Of a stretch of 64,000 bases of DNA, positions 1 through 7,282 are shown piece by piece. Numbering within the stretch: position 1 is the stretch's first letter; every line of letters starts with the position of its first letter. The notes below the pieces were generated by a model. It worked only from the letters and a program-made list of their open reading frames with translations, was not told the origin of the DNA and did not search any database. The position numbers and the translations under genes are program-made. Origin of the DNA: an uncultured bacterium (GTDB taxonomy: Bacteria > Cyanobacteriota > Vampirovibrionia > Gastranaerophilales > Gastranaerophilaceae); contig CACXCI010000062.1 in the NCBI GenBank assembly GCA_902766105.1, positions 1 through 64,000 on the forward strand, in the 5' to 3' direction.

Positions 1-72
1 ATTGGTAGACGTGCCAGACTCAAAATCTGGTGAGGATCACACCTCGTGTCGGTTCGACCCCGACCACCGGCA
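1..72 (+). tRNA. tRNA-Leu (anticodon CAA), 5' end outside the window
   Basis: Only the part from the D-loop onward is present. The anticodon stem CCAGA/TCTGG encloses the loop CTCAAAA, giving anticodon CAA (leucine, UUG codons). A long variable arm follows, as expected for a class II tRNA such as Leu, then a T-arm GTCGG-TTCGACC-CCGAC and the 3' half of the acceptor stem ending near position 71 with discriminator A at 72. No CCA is encoded. The 5' acceptor half lies before position 1. Confidence 0.9.
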
Positions 73-80
73 AATAAAAA

Positions 81-104
81 GACCACCGTGCGTGGTCTTT
101 TTAT
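81..104. terminator. Bidirectional rho-independent terminator
   Basis: GACCAC (81-86) pairs with GTGGTC (92-97) around a five-base loop, followed by a T-run on the plus strand and preceded by an A-run that becomes a T-run on the minus strand. It can end both the tRNA-Leu transcript and the converging minus-strand gene whose stop codon is at 105-107. Confidence 0.75.
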
Positions 105-944
105 TTACAGTGTAAACATCATATCTTCTGTCGGATCGAGGGTATTTGATGTTCCTTCATCAAGCTCTTTTATCATTTGAGGTTTAATTAAATGCTCTAA
201 AGCATTTGGAACAAATTTTGGTCCTTCAGACTCTTCAGTTTCATTTTTCTTAATCTTAAATGTTCTTACATCTTGCGGGAAAAATCTTATATAAATATTT
301 TGACTAATATTTTTTGACACATTTTCTTTATAGTACTGTTTGATTTTTTCTAATTGAGAAGCCGCTTGAGTTTGATTTTTTGCATAAAAATAGCCGTTAG
401 AATCGGAAAGTTGCTTGTTATATTTTGAACTCCACATAACAACATTGTTAACATTATCTGTTAAGACAACATTTGTAACCAAATTGTAAGGGTATGAAGT
501 TTTAAATGCACTTGCAATTTCTAAAATTTCCCATAAATTCCTTTTGACTGGTGTTTTGTCAGTCGTTGTATAAGTTGAAATAAGAATAATTGATTTTACA
601 CCGAACTCTTTTGATAACATCTTTAAAGTGTCAAAATCAACTTTATCATTGTTTTTGTATTCATTTAGCATGCTGATAGTTGCAGCTTTAAGCTCAGGCT
701 TAAATTCAAGCGTGGAACGAACCTCAGATAATCGTTTTATGTTGATTGTACCATAATTGTCTAAATCCTGAATGACATAAGTTGTTGCAATTTCTGAGGC
801 TTCAGGATAGCAAAAATAGTTATCACACACGCTAAACAACTCTGTCGGCAAAGCTAAAACATCAAATTGAACGGCCTGTGCTGAGCATACCGAACAAACA
901 ATAGTGATAATTGTAAATATTAGTTTCAAACACGATTTATTCAT
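105..944 (-). CDS. Secreted protein of unknown function
   Basis: 279 residues. The first ~24 residues form a clear signal peptide: basic start (MNKSCLK), a hydrophobic core rich in Ile/Val/Thr, and an AQA-type cleavage site, so the product should be exported to the periplasm or outside. The mature part is soluble, with an alternating alpha/beta look and segments such as FGVKSIILISTY and VLTDNVNNVVMWSSKYNK. These are faintly reminiscent of periplasmic nucleotide-independent folds such as the CsgG/TolB-N group, but this is a guess and I do not recognise the family. The gene stands alone, diverging from the wecG operon, and ends at the terminator shared with tRNA-Leu. The start is supported by a TGC-TATAAT box at 951-959 only six bases before the ATG. 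Confidence 0.7.
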   Translation of the reverse strand: MNKSCLKLIFTIITIVCSVCSAQAVQFDVLALPTELFSVCDNYFCYPEASEIATTYVIQDLDNYGTINIKRLSEVRSTLEFKPELKAATISMLNEYKNNDKVDFDTLKMLSKEFGVKSIILISTYTTTDKTPVKRNLWEILEIASAFKTSYPYNLVTNVVLTDNVNNVVMWSSKYNKQLSDSNGYFYAKNQTQAASQLEKIKQYYKENVSKNISQNIYIRFFPQDVRTFKIKKNETEESEGPKFVPNALEHLIKPQMIKELDEGTSNTLDPTEDMMFTL

Positions 945-990
945 ATAAAGATTATAGCATAATTATTTAACATGTGTTATAATATATTAT
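945..990. promoter_or_regulatory. Divergent promoters with -10 boxes abutting both start codons
   Basis: On the minus strand TATAAT (plus-strand 951-956) with upstream TGC lies six bases before the ATG at 944. On the plus strand TATAAT at 978-983 with upstream TGT lies seven bases before the ATG at 991. Both are extended -10 (TGnTATAAT) boxes. With a usual 6-7 base distance to the transcription start, both mRNAs would begin at or next to the A of the ATG. No Shine-Dalgarno sequence is present in either direction. Confidence 0.6.
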
Positions 991-1713
991 ATGGATAGAG
1001 ACAGGGTTAAAATACAGGGATTGGGAATTGATAATTGCTCTATGGATGAGGCTGTAGATTATGCTTATTCTAATGGCGGGCAAATCGTTACAATTAATCC
1101 TGAGATGATTTCTTATGCAAAGAAAAACCCGTATTTTACTGATATTGTTTCCTCAGCCGAGCTTGTTATTCCTGATGGTATCGGAGTTCAAATCGGGCTG
1201 AAAATTCTTGGATATGACGTTAAAAGAATCCCCGGTATTGAACTTGGAAAGGCCTTGATTACAAAATTTTCCGATAATAACAAGTCTGTTGCTTTGGTTG
1301 GTGCGAAGCCCGAGATATTAAAACTAACTGTAAAAAATCTTATAAAAGAGGTTGAAAATATAAACATTGTGTATGCACACGACGGTTATTATAAAGATGA
1401 AGATGAAATAGTAAATGCACTTGTTGATTCTAAGCCTGATCTTGTTTTGGTGGCTTTAGGTTCACCTAAGCAAGAATTTCTTATTAATAAATTAAAGACA
1501 AAACTTCCAAAGTCTGCTATGATAGGTCTTGGAGGTAGTTTTGATGTATGGTCAGGTGTTGTAAAAAGAGCTCCTAAAATATATCAAAAATTAGGCTTGG
1601 AGTGGTTGTATCGTACAATAAAAGAACCGCAGCGTTTAAAAAGAATTTTCCCAGCTCTACCGGTATTTATTTTTAAAGTTTTAAAAGAAAGGTTATTTGA
1701 CGGCAAATGTTAA
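991..1713 (+). CDS. WecG/TagA/CpsF family glycosyltransferase (GT26)
   Basis: 240 residues, the usual length for this family, which transfers N-acetylmannosamine or a related amino sugar from a UDP-sugar to a lipid-linked saccharide at the cytoplasmic membrane. Recognisable family motifs are TINPEM near residue 35, PDGIGVQIG near 62, and LVALGSPKQEFLI near 155, followed by GLGGSFDVWSGVVKRAP. The C-terminal WLYRTIKEPQRLKR is also typical. It is the first gene of an operon whose second gene (transketolase N-half) overlaps it by seven bases. The precise acceptor cannot be told from sequence. The start is preceded directly by a -10 box rather than a ribosome binding site. Confidence 0.88.
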   Translation: MDRDRVKIQGLGIDNCSMDEAVDYAYSNGGQIVTINPEMISYAKKNPYFTDIVSSAELVIPDGIGVQIGLKILGYDVKRIPGIELGKALITKFSDNNKSVALVGAKPEILKLTVKNLIKEVENINIVYAHDGYYKDEDEIVNALVDSKPDLVLVALGSPKQEFLINKLKTKLPKSAMIGLGGSFDVWSGVVKRAPKIYQKLGLEWLYRTIKEPQRLKRIFPALPVFIFKVLKERLFDGKC

Positions 1714-2531
1714 CACAAAATGAAATTGATGAATTAGAAAAATTAGCGTTAGAAAATAGACAAAATATAATAAAAATGGTTTATGAGGCTCAGTCAGGAC
1801 ATATTGGAGGATCATTGTCTGCATGTGATATTCTTACAGTGCTGTTTCATAAATGTATGAATCATGCTGTGGGTGGTAAATTCTCTCCTGAGTATCCGAA
1901 AAGAGATAGATTTGTATTATCAAAAGGTCATGTTTCACCTTTGTATTATTCAATATTAGCGCAGCTAGGCTTTTTTGAAAAGGAAGAACTCATGACATTC
2001 AGAAAGCTCGGCACAAGGCTTCAGGGGCATCCGTCAATGTGGACCCCGGGGGTAGAGGTTGCAACAGGCTCGCTTGGACAAGGCTTATCTATGGCTTGTG
2101 GTATTGCTATGGCTTTGAAACTTGAAAAAAATACTTCAAATGTTTTTGTTTTGTTAGGAGATGGTGAATTACAAGAAGGCAATGTATGGGAAGCTTTTAT
2201 GCAGGCAGGTCATAGAAAGTTGGACAATATAATTGCTATTGTTGACAGAAATTGTTTACAAATTGATGGTAATACAGAAAATATAATGGCTTTAGATAAT
2301 TTGTCCGATAAAATAAAGGCATTTAATTGGAATGTTATGGAAATTAATGGTCATGATTTTAATGATATATATGATTCTATTGAGAAGGCAAAATCTATAA
2401 ATGCTCCGACTTGTATTATTGCACATACAGTAAAAGGTAAAGGTGTAAGTTTTATGGAAAACAATGCAGGTTGGCATGGTAAAGCCCCTGGTAAAGAGGA
2501 TTATGAAAAAGCAATTAAAGAGTTAATATAA
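1707..2531 (+). CDS. Transketolase, N-terminal (thiamine diphosphate-binding) subunit
   Basis: 274 residues, matching the PP-binding half of transketolase as found in organisms with split enzymes. Visible motifs: GHIGGSLSACDIL near residue 32, SKGHVSPLYY near 73, the GxG-type TGSLGQGLSMACG near 121, and the diphosphate/Mg site GDGELQEGNVWEA followed by an acidic/Asn segment near 153. The enzyme moves two-carbon units between sugar phosphates in the non-oxidative pentose phosphate pathway. The partner half is encoded at 62640-63605, about 60 kb away, instead of adjacent. The gene overlaps the wecG-like gene by seven bases, so translation is probably coupled, and the prepilin gene follows after ten bases. 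Confidence 0.93.
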   Translation: MLTQNEIDELEKLALENRQNIIKMVYEAQSGHIGGSLSACDILTVLFHKCMNHAVGGKFSPEYPKRDRFVLSKGHVSPLYYSILAQLGFFEKEELMTFRKLGTRLQGHPSMWTPGVEVATGSLGQGLSMACGIAMALKLEKNTSNVFVLLGDGELQEGNVWEAFMQAGHRKLDNIIAIVDRNCLQIDGNTENIMALDNLSDKIKAFNWNVMEINGHDFNDIYDSIEKAKSINAPTCIIAHTVKGKGVSFMENNAGWHGKAPGKEDYEKAIKELI

Positions 2532-2541
2532 TGGAGGTCTG

Positions 2542-5190
2542 ATGAAAATTATAAATCGCAATAAAAAATACGGTTTTTCATTGATGGAGTTAACGTTGGC
2601 TGTGCTAATTGTTGCTATTTTGATAGTTATAACGTTACCGATAATAAACAGACAATTAGAAAAATCTGAAGAGTATTCCTATTTTATGGCATATAAATCT
2701 GTTGAAAAGTTGGCAGGTCAGATTGTTGCATTAGGAGACGACAGCGAAGATGCTTATGTCATGAAACCGCAAAAAACTCCTTTTAAAGATGTCATGTTAG
2801 CAAAATATAAGGATACTAAGTTTAGACTGAGTCGTATTGTTTCAAAATATAAGAATAAATTGGCTTTTTCAGAGATTTACGTGTTTTCAAAATTGTTTCC
2901 AAAAACTATGGCAGAAACAGTTGTCGTTGAAACATGGAATCATTATGCTTATGAAGAATTGTGGTTAGGTTATCATGCTTGTAAATATGCTGCAAACAAA
3001 GGTACCGAAACAAGAACTATAAATGTTGGCGGAAAGAATGTTACATTTACTGTGTTCAAGTATAATGATTCTGATATACAAAAATCCACGAAAGAGGTAA
3101 AATCAAAAGTAAAAAATGACGATGGCACAGAAACAGAAAAAACAACCAGTGTGCCTGTATATTACAGTATTTATGACTATAATTGTTGTGCCGGTTATAC
3201 CCATGAAAACGCTGCATGCAGAGTTCAAGATACTGATAAAGGTGATTATCAGTTAGCAGCTTCAAATGAAACTAATACTCTTACTATTGACGGGAAAAAA
3301 TATTCTTTAGTTTTGAGACAATCTCCTGTTCATTCAGTATTAAAAAATACTATGTTCCAAGAAGGAGCATGTCCTGCGTCAAGTTCTCAATTGAGTACTG
3401 TTGCTAATGTGATTACAGGAATAACAACAAGTGAGCAGGATGGAAAAGTTGTTTTGAGTAAATCCGCTTCTGATTTTTGTTCTTCAAGTGATTTTAAAGG
3501 CAAATGCTCAGGCTGTACGGTATCTTTCAACGTTACCGATGGGTCTGCTGGTGGAACAACATATAAAAATTCTGAGGATGCAGATGAAGATGAAGAAGGA
3601 GAGGAAATGGTAGACAAGGCTCCTCGTTCTTCTGTTATGGGTACCTGTTCTGTTTCTAAAAACGTGTCAACCTCAAGTAGTTCCGGCAGTTCTTCTATTG
3701 CCAGTGTTGCACGCCCATCATATCCTGCAAATTGGTGTACAAACTACAGAGATAGCGAAGGTCATCAAGTTTACTATGGTATGACGAACGCTGCTGCGAC
3801 AACGTCCATAGATTGTCAGCCTATGTCCGGATATGTAGTTGCAGCTAATAATGAAAAATTTGCATCGTTGCCATGTGCCGAAGGTCAAACCTTATATGCA
3901 GCATTTAATTCTATAACTAATACTTATTCTGCAGTTTGTACTGCGACTGATTTTAATGAATATACTCAAAAAGCTTGCGGAGCTCACTCGGTATATGCCG
4001 GTGGTACTACTTGTGAGTGTGTTTCAGGATGGACGAAAAATGCCAGCGGTGATTGTTCCGTTAGAGGTGAGTGTCCAAAAGGTACTCAACAAGCCTCAGA
4101 TGGTACTTGTATAACTAACCCGCCTATTATTAAGGCTAAAAAATTCTGCGAATTGGTAGATAAAAACTGGAATTTGGATAGTAAAAATTGTGATACTTTC
4201 ACTAACGGAGTATATACCTCCGTGTATAATGCCGCATTGGGTAATGATTCAAATCATGTATATCTTTCTATAAATAGCAAACCTAACGCATTTAGAGATA
4301 TAACCCCCAATATGGTGTTGGCAAACGGTTTGAGAATTTGGATATTAGGCGATAAAGCTGCATCAGTTCCCGGACTGTCATACTTCCCCGAAAACTTTTC
4401 TAAGAGTGTAAATAGCAGACAAAATATGTGTGAAAGAGTTTCCTTAACATCACATACTGAAGCTGCTTGTAAGTCTGCTACAAGTAATAAAGGGTATTTT
4501 TGCTCTAATGATAAAAATTGCTTTAAATTGGATAATTCAAGTTATGCAACCGGTACTCGTACTGTTGAGTTAAAAGATGCAAGAGGCTGTTGCTCTTCAA
4601 CTGATTTCACCGATTTACATACACTCTCTGAAGCGGCAGGAGATTCGAGATTGTACTTAAAAGATCCTACAGTATATGCTATAGGTGGTTATACAATATT
4701 TGTCGATATAAATGGCTCAAAGGGTGAAGGTACTTTGTGGGATGATGTTTTCCCATTCTATATTTCATCTAATGGCACAGTATATCCTGGGTATCCGTTA
4801 GATTCAGAAAAAGCTAAAAAGAAAGCAAATGGAACGGATACCGGTAATAGTTTGTATTTGGGCGGAAATAGTGATAAACAGCTTCCTGTAGATGTTTATT
4901 ATTATGAAGCTTCATCAAGTGGAGAGTCAAGAGAAAAGAAGGTTGCTTTCGCCAATGTTTCTTATGCAAGAGGCATGTGTTCGGCACGTAAAATCAGCAA
5001 ATATACTCCATACTGTATGAACCTTGGTAAACGGTATAAAGGCAAAGGTCTTAAAAAGACAGCATCCGGATATACTCCTGTTGACTTACCTGAAAATTAT
5101 ATAGCACTTGATGCTTCGACAAACTCTTATAATCCGTGCGATTATTTTGTATGTTATGTATCAGTTAAAAATAAATTGAGATTTTTCTAA
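2542..5190 (+). CDS. Very large prepilin-like protein with cysteine-rich, EGF-like ectodomain
   Basis: 882 residues. The N-terminus carries a textbook type IV prepilin site: KKYG before the cut, then FSLMEL with Glu at mature position 5, followed by a ~20-residue hydrophobic helix (residues 15-40). After it comes a long ectodomain with many cysteines. A segment near residues 480-525 reads C-x11-C-E-C-VSGWTKNASGDC, an EGF-like spacing. An acidic, Ser-rich linker (DADEDEEGEE) lies near residue 350. Near residues 725-750 VDINGSKGEG...VFPFYISSNGTVYP resembles the Ca/Gly loop motif found near the C-terminus of many pseudopilins. Typical pilins have 140-200 residues, so the ectodomain is exceptional. 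It has a strong ribosome site (TGGAGG) and is cotranscribed with the wecG-like and transketolase genes, ending at a terminator. A surface adhesin or tip subunit is inferred. Confidence 0.82.
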   Translation: MKIINRNKKYGFSLMELTLAVLIVAILIVITLPIINRQLEKSEEYSYFMAYKSVEKLAGQIVALGDDSEDAYVMKPQKTPFKDVMLAKYKDTKFRLSRIVSKYKNKLAFSEIYVFSKLFPKTMAETVVVETWNHYAYEELWLGYHACKYAANKGTETRTINVGGKNVTFTVFKYNDSDIQKSTKEVKSKVKNDDGTETEKTTSVPVYYSIYDYNCCAGYTHENAACRVQDTDKGDYQLAASNETNTLTIDGKKYSLVLRQSPVHSVLKNTMFQEGACPASSSQLSTVANVITGITTSEQDGKVVLSKSASDFCSSSDFKGKCSGCTVSFNVTDGSAGGTTYKNSEDADEDEEGEEMVDKAPRSSVMGTCSVSKNVSTSSSSGSSSIASVARPSYPANWCTNYRDSEGHQVYYGMTNAAATTSIDCQPMSGYVVAANNEKFASLPCAEGQTLYAAFNSITNTYSAVCTATDFNEYTQKACGAHSVYAGGTTCECVSGWTKNASGDCSVRGECPKGTQQASDGTCITNPPIIKAKKFCELVDKNWNLDSKNCDTFTNGVYTSVYNAALGNDSNHVYLSINSKPNAFRDITPNMVLANGLRIWILGDKAASVPGLSYFPENFSKSVNSRQNMCERVSLTSHTEAACKSATSNKGYFCSNDKNCFKLDNSSYATGTRTVELKDARGCCSSTDFTDLHTLSEAAGDSRLYLKDPTVYAIGGYTIFVDINGSKGEGTLWDDVFPFYISSNGTVYPGYPLDSEKAKKKANGTDTGNSLYLGGNSDKQLPVDVYYYEASSSGESREKKVAFANVSYARGMCSARKISKYTPYCMNLGKRYKGKGLKKTASGYTPVDLPENYIALDASTNSYNPCDYFVCYVSVKNKLRFF

Positions 5191-5199
5191 TGTGATAAT

Positions 5200-5233
5200 A
5201 AATGGGTTTGGATATTCCAAGCCCATTTGTTTT
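5200..5233 (+). terminator. Rho-independent terminator of the wecG-tkt-prepilin operon
   Basis: A 12-bp stem (5200-5211 with 5217-5228, one G-T pair) closes a five-base loop and is followed by GTTTT. It lies directly after the prepilin stop codon. An in-frame ATG at 5202 falls inside this stem, so it is not the start of the next gene. Confidence 0.8.
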
Positions 5234-5249
5234 GGAGGTTGGTAAAGTG
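5234..5249 (+). promoter_or_regulatory. Ribosome binding site that fixes a GTG start
   Basis: GGAGG at 5234-5238 lies eight bases before GTG at 5247-5249. This supports the GTG start of the YhcH-family gene over the upstream ATG buried in the terminator. Confidence 0.75.
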
Positions 5250-5693
5250 ATAGTAGATAAATTATCAAATATAGGTATATATTCAGAAATTCCAAGTTGT
5301 GTAAAAACTTTTATACAAAGTATTACACCAGATATAGACTTTGGTCGCTATGAGCTGGAGAATAACTCTTATGTAAATATTGAAGCTTATACCACAAAAA
5401 TGCTATCAGAGGCTAAATTTGAGGCTCATAAAAAATATGCTGATATTCAAATATTGTTGTCAGGCATAGAAAAAATATATATAAAGCCTGCAGATACTTT
5501 GATTTGCCCGCTTGAATATAATGAAGATAAAGATATAAGGTTTTTTAATGACGATATAAAATCTTCAGACTATGTAACACTTGATGGCTCAAATTTTGTA
5601 TTTATATACCCGCATGAAGCACATGCCCCGCAAATTGCATTTGATGATACACCCCAACAGGTTAAAAAAGCTGTTGTTAAATTATTTCTTTAA
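5247..5693 (+). CDS. YhcH/YjgK/YiaL (DUF386, EbgC-like) family protein
   Basis: 148 residues from the GTG start, the usual length for this family of small cupin-fold proteins, which include the EbgC subunit of evolved beta-galactosidase and proteins associated with sialic-acid catabolism. Supporting features are the opening MIVDKLSNIGIY, the central FEAHKKYADIQILLSG (metal-binding His/Glu region), a KDIRFFNDD segment and the end FIYPHEAHAPQIA. The family start MI-x-D-x-L agrees with choosing GTG 5247. Its biochemical role is probably handling a sugar anomer or ketose/aldose, but the substrate is unknown. The stop codon overlaps the converging miaA gene by 12 bases. Confidence 0.85.
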   Translation: MIVDKLSNIGIYSEIPSCVKTFIQSITPDIDFGRYELENNSYVNIEAYTTKMLSEAKFEAHKKYADIQILLSGIEKIYIKPADTLICPLEYNEDKDIRFFNDDIKSSDYVTLDGSNFVFIYPHEAHAPQIAFDDTPQQVKKAVVKLFL

Positions 5694-6566
5694 TTTATCG
5701 GGATAAACATCCCATATAATTTCTTCGTTCTTTCTAAACCACGTAAGTTGTCTTTTGGCATATCTTCTTGTGTTTTGCTTTAGAACATCTTTTGTTTCAT
5801 CAAGTGTCATTTTCCCGTCTAAATAGCCTATTACCTCTTTGTAGCCGATTGTTCCAATAAGATTTTTTATCCTGCCGTGCTTTGAAAGTAAGAATTTGGT
5901 TTCCTCAACTATTCCCTGTTCAAACATTATATCAACTCTTTTTTCAATCCTTTGGTAGAGAGTTTTTCTGTCGAAATTTTTACCAATCCATTCAATATTA
6001 TATCTTGCCGTATTTATTCCTCTTGAATCATTAAGAGATTTTCCTGTTGCTTTAAGAATTTCGATAGCTCTGACAATCTTTCTTCTGTCATTTATATTTA
6101 TTGTTTTTTCAGCATTTTTGTCAAGTTTGACTAACTTAGAATATAGGGTATCATTGTCTAATTCTGATAGTTCTGCTCTAAGCTGTTTATTCGGTTCTAT
6201 TCTCGGTAAATCATAGTTTTTTAATAAAATATCTATGTACAAACCAGTTCCGCCAACAATGATAGGTGTTTTGCCTTTGGCTATAATAATATCAATAAAT
6301 TTTGAAGCATCATCTTTGTATAGACCTGCAGTATAGTCAAATTCTGGCTCAACTATGTCAATCATATAATGAGGAATGCCTTCTTGTTCTTCAATTGTAG
6401 GTTTTGCTGTTCCTATATCAAAGCCCTTGTATACTAACCGTGAGTCAGCTGATATAATCTCGCCATTAATCTGTTTGGCCAAGTCAATAGCAAAAGCTGT
6501 TTTTCCGCTTGCTGTAGGGCCAACAACTGCGATAACTTTATTGCTGCTTGATAAAGGTTTGCTCAT
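5682..6566 (-). CDS. miaA: tRNA dimethylallyltransferase
   Basis: 294 residues from the chosen ATG (MSKPLSSSNK). It adds a dimethylallyl group to A37 of tRNAs reading UNN codons. The P-loop GPTASGKT appears near residue 16, followed by the substrate-binding region SADSRLVYKGFDIGTAKP, IVGGTGLYIDILL near 95, and the conserved C-terminal QNTRRYAKRQLTWFRKN. Another in-frame start eight codons upstream is possible, but the family normally begins only a few residues before the P-loop. It is the last gene of a five-gene minus-strand operon and its start lies inside the 3' end of the membrane-protein gene (29-base overlap). Confidence 0.95.
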   Translation of the reverse strand: MSKPLSSSNKVIAVVGPTASGKTAFAIDLAKQINGEIISADSRLVYKGFDIGTAKPTIEEQEGIPHYMIDIVEPEFDYTAGLYKDDASKFIDIIIAKGKTPIIVGGTGLYIDILLKNYDLPRIEPNKQLRAELSELDNDTLYSKLVKLDKNAEKTININDRRKIVRAIEILKATGKSLNDSRGINTARYNIEWIGKNFDRKTLYQRIEKRVDIMFEQGIVEETKFLLSKHGRIKNLIGTIGYKEVIGYLDGKMTLDETKDVLKQNTRRYAKRQLTWFRKNEEIIWDVYPDKLKK

Positions 6567-7272
6567 AATATGTAAATAATAGCACAACAATATAAACTAA
6601 AATATAATAAAATGTAATCAACATAAAAAATGTAATAATTGGGTGCATTGTTAATTGAAAATATATCACTAAAGAAAAACATAATAAAAACAAGATTATT
6701 ATGTATAAAAATAGAGATTCCCAAAAATTCATAAATACTTTGCAAATAGAATTATATAGAGCTGTTATAGTGTTTTTCTTATTGTAAACTACCTCAGGAA
6801 TCCATAGTAAAGTTATAAAAGCTACGACTAATAACCCTATAGTTATCATTAAATTCCAATAGTTTGCAAGTTCGCCGATTTTTGTTATTAGAAAAGCAAA
6901 TAATGAAAACATAACTAAATATATTATTATATAGAGTGCAATTACACTTGTGATAGGTAACAATAATCTTCCAATACCTTTTGGAAGAGAGCAAATAAGC
7001 TCAAAAATAGCTTTTATTCTGTCATTTTCAAATAAATATATGTTTTCAGACATAGCAATAGCTTTTTTCGTCATATATAGCCAAGCTGATAGAAAACCGC
7101 TCAGCATTATCAAAAAAGTCCCAAATGCAAAGAATAATTTGAATGGATTATCTGCGGCAAAGCTAGCATAACTAAGGTATAACCCCAATAATGTAAAAAA
7201 TATTATAAGTGGCGTTGCTAAGATTATACAATTATTTGTAGTTTTAAAGCTCTTAACTAAAATATCAAACAT
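6538..7272 (-). CDS. Polytopic membrane protein of unknown function
   Basis: 244 residues with about six hydrophobic helices: residues ~15-38, 45-67, 98-128, 135-158, 185-210 and 213-236. The arrangement resembles YciC/DUF975-type small integral membrane proteins, but I see no signature motif. It sits between the CoA-activase-like gene and miaA with a 10-base gap before it and an overlap after it. GGGTGAT precedes the ATG by a few bases and serves as a ribosome site. A start of translation far from any promoter suggests expression from the sigma-factor operon promoter. Confidence 0.75.
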   Translation of the reverse strand: MFDILVKSFKTTNNCIILATPLIIFFTLLGLYLSYASFAADNPFKLFFAFGTFLIMLSGFLSAWLYMTKKAIAMSENIYLFENDRIKAIFELICSLPKGIGRLLLPITSVIALYIIIYLVMFSLFAFLITKIGELANYWNLMITIGLLVVAFITLLWIPEVVYNKKNTITALYNSICKVFMNFWESLFLYIIILFLLCFSLVIYFQLTMHPIITFFMLITFYYILVYIVVLLFTYYEQTFIKQQ

Positions 7273-7282
7273 TTATCACCCA

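Noticed and set aside
5202-5246. ATG start for the YhcH-family gene at 5202
   Set aside because: It lies inside a 12-bp terminator stem and adds 15 codons not typical for the family; GTG 5247 has GGAGG upstream.
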